Shown in pieces: positions 1 to 7,316 of a stretch of 43,251 bases of DNA. The notes under the pieces were generated by a model that was not told the DNA's origin, made no database searches, and saw only the letters and a program-made list of their open reading frames with translations. The DNA comes from a virus, in the IMG/VR virus record IMGVR_UViG_3300025326_000079, positions 1 to 43,251 of that record. One strand, given 5' to 3'. Both the position numbers and the translations under genes were made by a program. How positions within the stretch are numbered: position 1 is the first letter of the stretch; every line of letters begins with the position of its first letter.

Positions 1-140
1 CCAGATAGCCGTCTCATCTTTCGATGGTTTGGCTATCTGGAAATATTGTCATATCAAATCACCTTTGCAAGTTCTTTGGCAATTAGTTCTGCAAATTCTG
101 TTTTATCAAAATCTTTTTTGGCAAGCAATTGCCTTAGTAC
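1..140. repeat. Left copy of terminal direct repeat (circular overlap), with foldback end
   Basis: Bases 15-140 are identical to 43126-43251, so the contig closes into a circle of about 43,111 bp. Bases 1-10 (CCAGATAGCC) do not match the right copy; they are the exact reverse complement of 31-40 (GGCTATCTGG). Position 14 also differs from 43125 and would put a stop into the tail gene that reads across here. The left end therefore looks like an assembly or amplification foldback, and the right copy is the better sequence. A genuine packaged terminal redundancy is not excluded. Confidence 0.9.
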
Positions 141-1838
141 AGATAAAATATCTGCATTATTTGATCCTACACCACCAAAAGCGCTACTTGATACTGCCTG
201 CACTTCTCCCATAACAGAGACAGGAGAAAGTGCAAGATTGTTTGAAAACCCTTCATTGATACCTAAGGCAATATTTTTACCTATAATTTGTTCCATCAAT
301 TCGGATGGAGAAGATATGCCAAAAAAGCCTTTGAAAAAACCAACAATATTACCAGCTATCTTTGTGATTTGAGACTTCATCCAACCTTCAAGGGAAAGCA
401 TACCATTAACTATACCTTTCAGAATATTTATCCCAATAGAGCGCCAATCTGTTGTTTGAAATTTCGTTATGATATTGGAAATAAAATTTGATAACCCTAT
501 TCTAATATTTTGCCATGCAGTGGAGGCGATATTCTTAATAATACCCCAAGCTCTGTCCCAAATCTCTCTAATCTTCATACCCACCATTTCCCAATCACCA
601 GCAAAAGCGGCTTGAAACGCTTGTTGTAATGATCTAAATTGCGCCACAAAATACTCGAATATAGGTAACAAGGCAGCCCAAATTACATCCCATGTTTTCT
701 TAAGCCAATCAAAAAACATCTTTGACTTTTCTTGAATACCTCCAAAATTTTCTGTCCATATTCGGTAAAGAGAATATGCAGCAAGACCAACAAGTACGAT
801 AATTGCAATGATAGGCAAAAATGGCGCCATAGCTGTCCATATTGCAATTGCACTTGTAACAGCAAATGCAAGTATGGCAACACCCAAGGTGGCAAGTATC
901 CCAATCACAACAGGTTTGTTATCTGCCAACCACTTGAAGGCTTTTTGAAAACCTTCAATGAATTTCGGGATATTGGTTGCAGCAATTTCAACAAACGCAA
1001 TAATATTATCTATTGCCTTATTCAAGAATTCCTGGAACTCAGGACTATTGTATATTTTTACAAACCATTCAATAAGCCTTTGAACGATGGGAATTAATCT
1101 TGCACCTATACTTTCCCTAACATTATCAATTGTGTTTTTGAGAATAGCTAAACGCCCGGCAAATGTTTCTCCTGCTGCTCTTGCAGAGCCTCCAAATTCT
1201 TTTTGAAGTTCTGCAAGAATAAATTTTTGAGCACCCATTGTGTCCCCGGCTTTTACCATTTCCTCTACCATTGTTTTTTGTTCTTCTGTAAAAGATACAC
1301 CAACTCTTTGCAAAGCAGTAATACCTTTTACAGGATCATTCAACGCTTTACCCAATTGAATGGCAGAAGATTGCAAATCTTGACCAAGAGCCTGGGACAT
1401 ATCAAGCATTGTTTCAGTAGCGTCTGGGAAAACATCTTTGCCGATATTGGTAAAAGTAAGAAGCATGTTCTCCCCTGATAATACAGCCTCATCGTCAAAC
1501 ATTGTTACTTGAGATAATGCAGTAGCAAGCTCATTGGCTTTATCTGCTGTAATGCCTGCAACCCCACCAGTTGATTTTATAACTGCGTTGAGTTGTGACT
1601 GTACCTTTTCGGCGTCCATAGCAATTTGAACGTCATTGTATAACTCTTTGCCCAAGATTACTGCCCCACCTGCGGCAGTTGCGAGACCTGCGGCAAGAAT
1701 ACCACCACCAACACTTGATAATCCAAGCATTGTTTTTTGGAAACTGCTTCCTTTTGTTTCTGCTTTGTCCATCCCTTTATCAAAATTGGAAGAGTCAAGT
1801 CCTAATGTCGCCATTAATTCTGCAACTGTGGTAGCCAT
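54..1838 (-). CDS. Tape measure protein
   Basis: 594-aa protein that sets tail length and lines the tail tube. The N-terminus is alanine/glycine-rich with a hydrophobic stretch near residues 43-63. A long hydrophobic block at about 309-360 can form two membrane helices, and the rest is helical with Trp-rich repeats, all usual for siphophage tape measures. It is the longest late gene beside the tail-tip gene and follows the tail chaperones with a TAATG overlap. At about 0.15 nm per residue, the usual rule for this family, the tail would be near 90 nm. Its stop is adjacent to the start of the next tail gene once the contig is circularised. Confidence 0.93.
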   Translation of the reverse strand: MATTVAELMATLGLDSSNFDKGMDKAETKGSSFQKTMLGLSSVGGGILAAGLATAAGGAVILGKELYNDVQIAMDAEKVQSQLNAVIKSTGGVAGITADKANELATALSQVTMFDDEAVLSGENMLLTFTNIGKDVFPDATETMLDMSQALGQDLQSSAIQLGKALNDPVKGITALQRVGVSFTEEQKTMVEEMVKAGDTMGAQKFILAELQKEFGGSARAAGETFAGRLAILKNTIDNVRESIGARLIPIVQRLIEWFVKIYNSPEFQEFLNKAIDNIIAFVEIAATNIPKFIEGFQKAFKWLADNKPVVIGILATLGVAILAFAVTSAIAIWTAMAPFLPIIAIIVLVGLAAYSLYRIWTENFGGIQEKSKMFFDWLKKTWDVIWAALLPIFEYFVAQFRSLQQAFQAAFAGDWEMVGMKIREIWDRAWGIIKNIASTAWQNIRIGLSNFISNIITKFQTTDWRSIGINILKGIVNGMLSLEGWMKSQITKIAGNIVGFFKGFFGISSPSELMEQIIGKNIALGINEGFSNNLALSPVSVMGEVQAVSSSAFGGVGSNNADILSVLRQLLAKKDFDKTEFAELIAKELAKVI

Positions 1839-2167
1839 TATTTATTTTCCTTTTTCTTACCATTTTTGTTTAGTGTCAAAAGTGTTTTTAGATTTTCAAA
1901 AAACGCACCTTGCGTTACAGGTTTCTTATCTTTGGGAACAAAATCATAAGGCTGAAAAGCTTTTGTCCCTTTACGTCTATTGACATTTGCAATCGTTGAA
2001 GCTGTTATACCGTGACCATACATATCAGCATCGAAGCCAAATGGCTCAAGTTTTGCAAACGCTATCCATTCAGACAGAAGGGAAGATGGAATGTCTCTCA
2101 GTAATTGATTAACATTCCATATCCCAAGTTTTGCCGCTAAGCGAAAGGCAAAACGGCGGGTTGGTCG
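1838..2167 (-). CDS. Tail assembly chaperone, T-like extension made by -1 frameshift
   Basis: This frame has no convincing start of its own. It is entered by a -1 slip at 2167-2173 from the upstream chaperone gene and adds 109 residues, giving a fusion of about 239 aa. The translated part begins RPTRRFAFRLAAKLG and contains LLSEWIAFAKLEPFG, the conserved signature of lambda gpT-like tail chaperones, ending in a Lys-rich tail. An ATG at 2023 would give only the last 61 residues and lacks that core. The stop overlaps the tape-measure start as TAATG. The position between tail tube and tape measure is the canonical one for G/GT pairs. Confidence 0.85.
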   Translation of the reverse strand, partial: RPTRRFAFRLAAKLGIWNVNQLLRDIPSSLLSEWIAFAKLEPFGFDADMYGHGITASTIANVNRRKGTKAFQPYDFVPKDKKPVTQGAFFENLKTLLTLNKNGKKKENK

Positions 2168-2556
2168 TTTTTTAGATCACCCACAAGACTTTCAATATCA
2201 GCAGGGGACATCCCACTCATTGATTGAATTTTGGCAACAACCTTATCAAGGGCAGAGGCAGATTTCTTTGTCAGAGAAATAATATCTTTCGCCTCTGTAA
2301 ACAATCGTTTGCCTTGCTCATCACAAATACCATAAAACGCAACAAGAGAGCGAAGATTTTCCATCTTTGCTTGTTTGGGTTTGCCATCTACGCCAATCGA
2401 AATGATTGCCGCTTCGATTTTATCTCTCTCTTCTCCTGTCAACGTTTTGACATAGATCACACCTCCCCATTCAGGCACAGGTAATTTCTCAATGCAAATA
2501 TCATTTGCATTGAGAATATCGTCATGAGAAAGGATTTTGTTTTCAATAATTGTCAT
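2137..2556 (-). CDS. Tail assembly chaperone, G-like
   Basis: 139-aa cytoplasmic chaperone expected to coat the tape measure during tail assembly. The early part is typical (EWGGVIYVKTLTGEERD, then a helical middle), and the gene lies between tail tube and tape measure. Its ATG overlaps the stop of the tail-tube gene by one base (TAATG). Near its end it carries the slippery heptamer at 2167-2173, so a fraction of ribosomes should make the longer fusion. No sequence-specific enzyme motif is seen. Confidence 0.85.
   Translation of the reverse strand: MTIIENKILSHDDILNANDICIEKLPVPEWGGVIYVKTLTGEERDKIEAAIISIGVDGKPKQAKMENLRSLVAFYGICDEQGKRLFTEAKDIISLTKKSASALDKVVAKIQSMSGMSPADIESLVGDLKNDQPAVLPFA
2167..2173 (-). 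promoter_or_regulatory. Programmed -1 ribosomal frameshift site
   Basis: Slippery heptamer A AAA AAC read in the zero frame of the upstream chaperone (codons 129-130, Lys-Asn). The -1 frame stays open from here to 1838 and encodes the conserved T-like chaperone extension. The zero frame stops 10 codons later. This is the standard arrangement in siphophage tail chaperones. Confidence 0.85.
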
Positions 2557-2981
2557 TATGAACCACCATTGATAACAGGGATACCCGTGGGTTGGATTGT
2601 GACATCACAGGCATAACCTTCTTCTTGTTCTGCAATACGGCCCAGCTTGGAAATTTGAGCATCAAATACAATCACCTCATCACCATTTGGATCTTCAACA
2701 GACATCTCCACGCTATTGTCACTATCGAAAGCGGCCACAACTGCGGCATGAGTTACTTCTGAAATGTCCCAAACCAACTTGACAGTGAATGAATTGAGCT
2801 TCCGTTTTCCTGTTGAAATGAATTCTGCGTAACCACCCGGGCTGTCATGCGCGGTAATTTCTGCAAGAATTTTTTCAAATTCAGGAAATTCCATATCCAT
2901 TACATGGACGATTGCGGTAAGAACTGCTGTTACCGTAATCTTGAGAACTGCACCGTAACCACCTTGTCTATTGTCTGGCAT
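2556..2981 (-). CDS. Major tail tube protein
   Basis: 141-aa protein placed between the tail-completion protein and the tail chaperones, the standard slot for the tube subunit. Sequence is rich in beta-strand patterns, with a segment (AEFISTGKRKLNSFTVKLVWD) and a closing I-P-G turn resembling siphophage tube proteins. A good ribosome-binding site (AAGGAGATATACA) precedes the ATG. It should polymerise around the tape measure. Confidence 0.82.
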   Translation of the reverse strand: MPDNRQGGYGAVLKITVTAVLTAIVHVMDMEFPEFEKILAEITAHDSPGGYAEFISTGKRKLNSFTVKLVWDISEVTHAAVVAAFDSDNSVEMSVEDPNGDEVIVFDAQISKLGRIAEQEEGYACDVTIQPTGIPVINGGS

Positions 2982-2992
2982 TGTATATCTCC

Positions 2993-3397
2993 TTATTCTT
3001 TATATTGGATTACATAGTCTTGAAAACGTTGAAAGACACCAATCTCTGGGTCATCATTTGAAAATTCATTTTTCAATAAGCACGCCTCCACAATTGTCAA
3101 ATAAGAACCTATGCCCATATTGCCTTTGTAGCCACTCAGGGCAAATTTCAAAGCATTGGCGACTGCTGTTACACTCGAAACAGTCCCGGCAAATATCGTG
3201 AATTGAAAACGAGGAAAAGGAAGGGCAGAAGGTTCTCTATGTGCTTGAGTATATTTGGATGATATATCTTGAAACGAAATGGCAGGCAATGTTTCTGCTT
3301 GCTTCAATCTAATTGGTCGAATTCTGTCAGAAACCAAAACAGATAGCCCGGCATTGTTCTCAAGATAGTGAGGGAGAGCTTTCCAAATATCAGCCAT
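2993..3397 (-). CDS. Tail completion/terminator protein (gp17/DUF3168-like)
   Basis: 134 aa from the ATG at 3397 (MADIWKALPHYLENN), chosen because GGAG lies 8 nt upstream. A longer reading to 3463 has no such site and overlaps the previous gene more. The pattern with an early 'I...L' helix, then 'DRIRPIRLKQAETLPAISF' and a C-terminal beta segment fits the tail-terminator family that caps the tail end joining the head. It overlaps the preceding gene by 8 nt and precedes the tube gene. Confidence 0.75.
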   Translation of the reverse strand: MADIWKALPHYLENNAGLSVLVSDRIRPIRLKQAETLPAISFQDISSKYTQAHREPSALPFPRFQFTIFAGTVSSVTAVANALKFALSGYKGNMGIGSYLTIVEACLLKNEFSNDDPEIGVFQRFQDYVIQYKE

Positions 3398-3608
3398 TGT
3401 CAATCTCCACAGGTTGATCGTTTTGTATAAGTGAAACAGGAAACTCTTCAACAAATTGAGCACCTGACAACTTACAACCTATCTTGATAAAAAACAAACC
3501 TATTCTTCCTCGCCAATCTCTTTTGATTTGTACGCTTACCTTGAAATTGGCAAATACATCGCGTTCTTTTATTTCAATATCAAGATATTGGTCATTGATC
3601 TTTGCCAT
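3390..3608 (-). CDS. Small protein in head-tail connector cluster
   Basis: 72-aa protein of unknown function between the gp10-like neck protein and the tail-completion protein. It starts MAKINDQYLDIEIKERD behind AAGGAAAATAAT and appears mostly beta-stranded. Its place suggests a minor neck or connector role, but no family is recognised. Confidence 0.65.
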   Translation of the reverse strand: MAKINDQYLDIEIKERDVFANFKVSVQIKRDWRGRIGLFFIKIGCKLSGAQFVEEFPVSLIQNDQPVEIDNG

Positions 3609-3609
3609 A

Positions 3610-4059
3610 TTATTTTCCTTCTATTGCGTCTTGCAAGACGTTTCCAACTGCTTTGAAAATATCATCTTTATCCTCATCCGCGGCTGGGCGCAGGTACGGG
3701 CGCGCGGGGATTGTTACTGCTTTGACACTGTGCCACGCTCCATCATCAGTTTGAAAGACTAAAGCTCCATGGATGGCATTGATAACGCCTCCAAGTTCTT
3801 GAATTCGAGCATAGACAACAAGAGGAGCAACATGACCTTCTGCTGATGTATCAGAAGAATTATCAAGTTTTACTTCCCAATTGGAAGCAAGATTACCAGT
3901 CCTTTGTTTGAAATTATTCCTTACTCGTATCTTTGCCCCTGCTTCAAGTTGAAATAAGCCAGCAAGGACAGCCTTACCTAAATTCTGTGATGTATTCTTC
4001 TTTGATTTGCGTAAAGCGTCACCAAGAGGCTTCATATCAACATTCATGGAGTATTTCAT
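3610..4059 (-). CDS. HK97 gp10-like neck / virion morphogenesis protein
   Basis: 149 aa from the ATG at 4059 (MKYSMNVDMKPL), preceded by GGAG 8 nt upstream and coupled by ATGA to the small membrane-protein gene before it; the open frame continues to 4164 but that part overlaps the other gene. Helical N-terminus, then the family hallmarks ARIQELGG and IPARPYLRPA near the end. HK97-gp10-like proteins form part of the neck between head and tail. Confidence 0.85.
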   Translation of the reverse strand: MKYSMNVDMKPLGDALRKSKKNTSQNLGKAVLAGLFQLEAGAKIRVRNNFKQRTGNLASNWEVKLDNSSDTSAEGHVAPLVVYARIQELGGVINAIHGALVFQTDDGAWHSVKAVTIPARPYLRPAADEDKDDIFKAVGNVLQDAIEGK

Positions 4060-4172
4060 GACAAAACTCCATAAATAACAAGACAGAAAACACCGATAAG
4101 CATATGAGCAAATGACCTTTTGATTTTTGCAATAACAAGATAAAGCAACCCTGTAATAAGCCACCCGGTCAT
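4056..4172 (-). CDS. 38-aa membrane protein tucked between connector genes
   Basis: Short frame MTGWLITGLLYLVIAKIKRS... with two hydrophobic stretches separated by KIKR. Its ATG overlaps the stop of the upstream gene (ATGA at 4169-4172), and its own TGA overlaps the start of the downstream gene (ATGA at 4056-4059), so it fills a gap that would otherwise be non-coding. Translational coupling on both sides argues that it is real. Function unknown; an accessory membrane protein of the late operon is an inference. Confidence 0.65.
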   Translation of the reverse strand: MTGWLITGLLYLVIAKIKRSFAHMLIGVFCLVIYGVLS

Positions 4173-4546
4173 ATCGTTACCTCTTTCAATAGCAATCGAA
4201 TACCAGAAGGTCCTCTTTGAATAGGAGAAACTATTTGATATTCAATTGCTGTAATTGCTTCTCCAAATCTCTTTGTGATTTTGATCTTATCTTTGATGTC
4301 AATCACTGTAAGCAAGGGGAGGCGGATTATTGCATCGTACGATACAACAACATTTTTATCCGCCTGTCTTTCTTCGCCTTGCTTTTGCTCAAGACCACAT
4401 TTTATATCTGTAACGTTTTCAGTCCATGATTTCACCACCTCGTTATAATCATTTGTTGTTTCTGAATACACAAGGCGGTGACAAGTATCCATCAACGATA
4501 AGTCTTGTCTTTCTCTCATATGGTCGAGTTGTGATTGATCTAACAT
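4169..4546 (-). CDS. Head closure / head-tail joining protein
   Basis: 125 aa. The central part (DTCHRLVYSETTNDYNE, later KNVVVSYDAIIRLPL) is compatible with head-closure proteins that plug the connector after packaging. Its start overlaps the previous stop by one base, and it ends in an ATGA overlap with the small membrane gene. The segment encoding VVSYDAI carries a copy of the ATCGTACGAT regulatory motif. Family assignment rests mainly on order and size. Confidence 0.7.
   Translation of the reverse strand: MLDQSQLDHMRERQDLSLMDTCHRLVYSETTNDYNEVVKSWTENVTDIKCGLEQKQGEERQADKNVVVSYDAIIRLPLLTVIDIKDKIKITKRFGEAITAIEYQIVSPIQRGPSGIRLLLKEVTI
4334..4347 (+). promoter_or_regulatory. Internal copy of the ATCGTACGAT motif
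   Basis: ATCGTACGATACAA matches 14 bases of the motif found upstream of other genes, but here lies inside the coding sequence of the head-closure gene and in the opposite orientation to it. A chance 14-base match in a genome this size is unlikely. It may be a binding site without being a promoter, or a coding coincidence. Confidence 0.4.
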
Positions 4547-4986
4547 TAGAGAAGTCCTTCAATCATATTCCAATCGTTTTCCTCATCCTCATCAAAAATT
4601 GGATTAGTATAATTGGGATAATAGGTCGAGGTGCTGGGTTTCTTTGGGGTAAACTTTACTTTTGCTTTTTGTTCTGCTCTATGCTGATTTGCTTGTTGCA
4701 TATAATTTACATACATCTGATTGGACGAATAATCCGCACCATCAGCCTTGAAATCATGCTTGCTAGATACCATAGCGGCTTTCTCTTCCCATATATCAGC
4801 GGCAGCAGCATGTAAATCATAAGCTTCAATCCATGCAGAGTTATCGTCCTCGAATGAAACACCATTTTTGTCAACAAGAGGCCACGCCTCAAGATAGGCA
4901 CCTAACAATTCGTCTGAATAGATTGTGGTAGTAGGTTCATCAACCATTCGCCTTAGTCTTGCAATATCAACAGCCGAGGCACTCAT
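4546..4986 (-). CDS. Head-tail connector (adaptor) protein
   Basis: 146 aa, helical N-terminus (VDIARLRRMVDEPT, then DELLGAYLEAW and an alanine-rich helix DLHAAAADIWEEKAA) typical of gp6/gp15-like adaptor proteins that bind under the portal. A low-complexity charged tail follows. ATGA overlap with the preceding methyltransferase and TAATG overlap with the head-closure gene place it at the start of the connector block. Confidence 0.75.
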   Translation of the reverse strand: MSASAVDIARLRRMVDEPTTTIYSDELLGAYLEAWPLVDKNGVSFEDDNSAWIEAYDLHAAAADIWEEKAAMVSSKHDFKADGADYSSNQMYVNYMQQANQHRAEQKAKVKFTPKKPSTSTYYPNYTNPIFDEDEENDWNMIEGLL

Positions 4987-5573
4987 AGCTCCTCATTTCT
5001 TTTCCATAAACACAAATAACCATCATCTCCTGCTCCGTCATGGATACTGATGACAGGAGGAGGAAAATTGAACGGAGACAAACAAAAATTGAGACGCCTA
5101 AAATCGCCATCAATTTTATTTTCATTTATGGTAATGTGAGGGTGGTTTGTCATTAGCAAATACTTTGTATTTGATTTTTCAAAATTCTCTAAAGCCAATT
5201 TGACATTATAAAACGAAAGATGAAATAAAACCGTCCTACATAAGATCAAATCAACTTGTGGCAATCCATCTTTCGTTATATCTGCATAAAAGAAATAAGC
5301 AAGGTTGGAGTAATTGATAGTATTGTTTTGAACCATTTCAGGAACAATGTCACAAGCTAGTACCTTATAATCTTTCAGGTTGATTTTTCTCATCCAGTTA
5401 TAATCACCACACCCGGCATCCAAGATACTTTTGATTTCAAGTTTCTCAAATAGGATAGGCAGCTCTTTTCTCAAGTCGTATGTCCATTCAAGAGTTGAGC
5501 CTATCCCTGATTTTGTTTCAGGGGTTGCCCAATAGTTATTCTTATAAATGTCAGAAAAAACTTTTTGCAACAT
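4983..5573 (-). CDS. Class I SAM-dependent methyltransferase
   Basis: 196 aa. SAM-binding motif I is clear (SILDAGCGDYNWM, about residues 49-61), followed by an acidic end of strand 2 (ACDIVPEM) and motif 'VDLILCRTVLFHL'. The substrate is unknown. With the upstream methyltransferase and glycosyltransferase it forms a three-gene cassette between the major capsid and connector genes, a place that normally holds no enzymes. Decoration of a virion protein or host surface sugar is an inference from context. Confidence 0.85.
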   Translation of the reverse strand: MLQKVFSDIYKNNYWATPETKSGIGSTLEWTYDLRKELPILFEKLEIKSILDAGCGDYNWMRKINLKDYKVLACDIVPEMVQNNTINYSNLAYFFYADITKDGLPQVDLILCRTVLFHLSFYNVKLALENFEKSNTKYLLMTNHPHITINENKIDGDFRRLNFCLSPFNFPPPVISIHDGAGDDGYLCLWKRNEEL

Positions 5574-5575
5574 GA

Positions 5576-6112
5576 TTATTTCCTTCTCAAGACAGCAACA
5601 GTACCAACAACCTCAGAAATATAAAAGCTCTTGCTGGCTACCAAAAAATCGTTGACAGCTTTTGAAATTGTTTCCCAAAACGGATTACCATAATCGTGTA
5701 AAGCAATAACATCAGCATAAGGACCAAAATTGCATAAGTCAGAATAAACAAACTCGTATGAATGTCCACCATCAATCCACAATAGGTCAATATGACGCTT
5801 CCAGCCCTTACAGAGGCGACGGCTGTCCCCTTCGATGATTTGTACATTCTGTACCCCTGCTTCGTTTAGGTTCTGTCTGGTGAGGGTTGGTGACGTTTGG
5901 GGGTACCCTTCTGGCGTCCAACTGAAATTATCCATGGAAATAACTTCTGCTTCTGTATTCGACAATGCAAGAATAGCGGTTGTCCCACCATACAAACATC
6001 CTATCTCTAAGATCAACCCTTTGGCGGGGACTTCGTTTGAGAGTTTTGCCAATAAATCACGCTCTGCTATATCAGTCCAAGATGGTATTTTTGTATTGAT
6101 ATTCATTATCAT
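5576..6112 (-). CDS. Class I methyltransferase, Methyltransf_24-like
   Basis: 178 aa. Motif I ILEIGCLYGGTT (about residues 34-45), strand 2 acidic turn (VISMDNF), then DLLWIDGGHSYEFVYSDL and a late ALHDYGNP, the usual signature of the Methyltransf_24/cephalosporin-hydroxylase-like group often found in glycan-synthesis clusters. It starts MIMNINTK shortly downstream of the glycosyltransferase, with the second methyltransferase 2 nt further on. A sugar or glycoprotein substrate would fit the neighbours; not proven. Confidence 0.85.
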   Translation of the reverse strand: MIMNINTKIPSWTDIAERDLLAKLSNEVPAKGLILEIGCLYGGTTAILALSNTEAEVISMDNFSWTPEGYPQTSPTLTRQNLNEAGVQNVQIIEGDSRRLCKGWKRHIDLLWIDGGHSYEFVYSDLCNFGPYADVIALHDYGNPFWETISKAVNDFLVASKSFYISEVVGTVAVLRRK

Positions 6113-6117
6113 TTCCT

Positions 6118-7296
6118 TTATTGATTTGATCTAACAATGCCTCTCCCGTAATTATGGAAGATAATCGTGGAGGTTGTTTTATGTGGAGAATTCCAATCAA
6201 TATCAAACTCTTTGACATTAATTTTATTTTTATGAATAGCACGCATAAACGCCAATTGCTCATCCCATTCTTTAAAACGTAACCATTCGGATCCCCAATC
6301 TGAAAATAATTTCAATGTCTTTTCATTCTTTCGGAAAAAAATTACACCACTATTGATAAATTTTTTGTTTTCTGCATCATCGCCAATTTCAAAAATTGTT
6401 CTATCTCTCTCAGAGAGATTTATTTCCCAACCTGCAAGAACTTGGTTGTAAAGTTTTCCTAATGTCCCTTTCTCTTGAGTGATACATAAATCGTATTTTG
6501 AAAGCAATTCAAACCCCTCATGAATTGGCTTTATATATTCAGTATCAGCATCAATGTATAAAGTGTAATCATAAGGAGACAATTCACAGAGACAAGGCTT
6601 TACTCTTCCTGCACGAAATTGGAAATTTCTTCCTTTACTGCTATCAAAAGGAGATTGGCCTTGCCATTTTATAAAATTACAGCCTTTAGGGGTTCTGTCT
6701 CCCTGTTTTATGTTTCCAATAATTGTGATCGGGTATGAATATCCGATCCTTCGCAGTGTTGATATTGATCTTTCAACACCACGCAAAGCTTTTTCCCCAA
6801 ATGACATATAAACAATACCAATGGATTTGTTTCCAATTTTATCTATAAACTTTACATCAAACAGCTTGAGAAAATTACACAATTTCACTAAGGCATCATC
6901 AATATCAAAATACATTTCTGCATTTGAATTGATAATCTTTTTCTCTTCAAGTGTTTTTGTATTGTCACAAAGAAAACACGAAACAGCTTTGAGCAATCCC
7001 CTGCTTTCATGTTCATGCCCAGTTTCAAACATAATAAATTGATGGTCATTTGCAATAGGAAAAATACTATTCAAATCAGAGTATGAATTTATAACAATTG
7101 GATTGTAACCACAAAACTTATGGTAAAGTTTTAGTGTTTTGAAACCATCGGAAGGATGGACAAGATGGGAGACATAGAAAGTGCCACGCCTCCCATCTAA
7201 AGCCTTCCATAGAGGGACAAGGTTTCTATAACTCTTATCGTTGCCAGCATAAAAGTCGACTTTTGTTTCTGGATCAATTGCAGATATAGGTACCAT
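6118..7296 (-). CDS. GT-A fold glycosyltransferase
   Basis: 392 aa. The C-terminal two thirds are a GT-A transferase: DxD metal/nucleotide-sugar motif in TLYIDADTEYI (D249 and D251), NSGVIFFR at about 315-322 and DEQLAF at 345-350, as in GT8-like enzymes. The first ~150 residues are a separate, unrecognised domain. It lies directly after the major capsid gene and before two methyltransferases in the late operon. It most likely transfers a sugar onto a virion component or host glycan; the acceptor cannot be told from sequence. Confidence 0.85.
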   Translation of the reverse strand: MVPISAIDPETKVDFYAGNDKSYRNLVPLWKALDGRRGTFYVSHLVHPSDGFKTLKLYHKFCGYNPIVINSYSDLNSIFPIANDHQFIMFETGHEHESRGLLKAVSCFLCDNTKTLEEKKIINSNAEMYFDIDDALVKLCNFLKLFDVKFIDKIGNKSIGIVYMSFGEKALRGVERSISTLRRIGYSYPITIIGNIKQGDRTPKGCNFIKWQGQSPFDSSKGRNFQFRAGRVKPCLCELSPYDYTLYIDADTEYIKPIHEGFELLSKYDLCITQEKGTLGKLYNQVLAGWEINLSERDRTIFEIGDDAENKKFINSGVIFFRKNEKTLKLFSDWGSEWLRFKEWDEQLAFMRAIHKNKINVKEFDIDWNSPHKTTSTIIFHNYGRGIVRSNQ

Positions 7297-7316
7297 GTCC
7301 CATCCAATGAATGATG

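Noticed and set aside
46-1983. Plus-strand frames opposite the tape measure gene
   Set aside because: Antisense shadows of a well-supported gene with no start signals.
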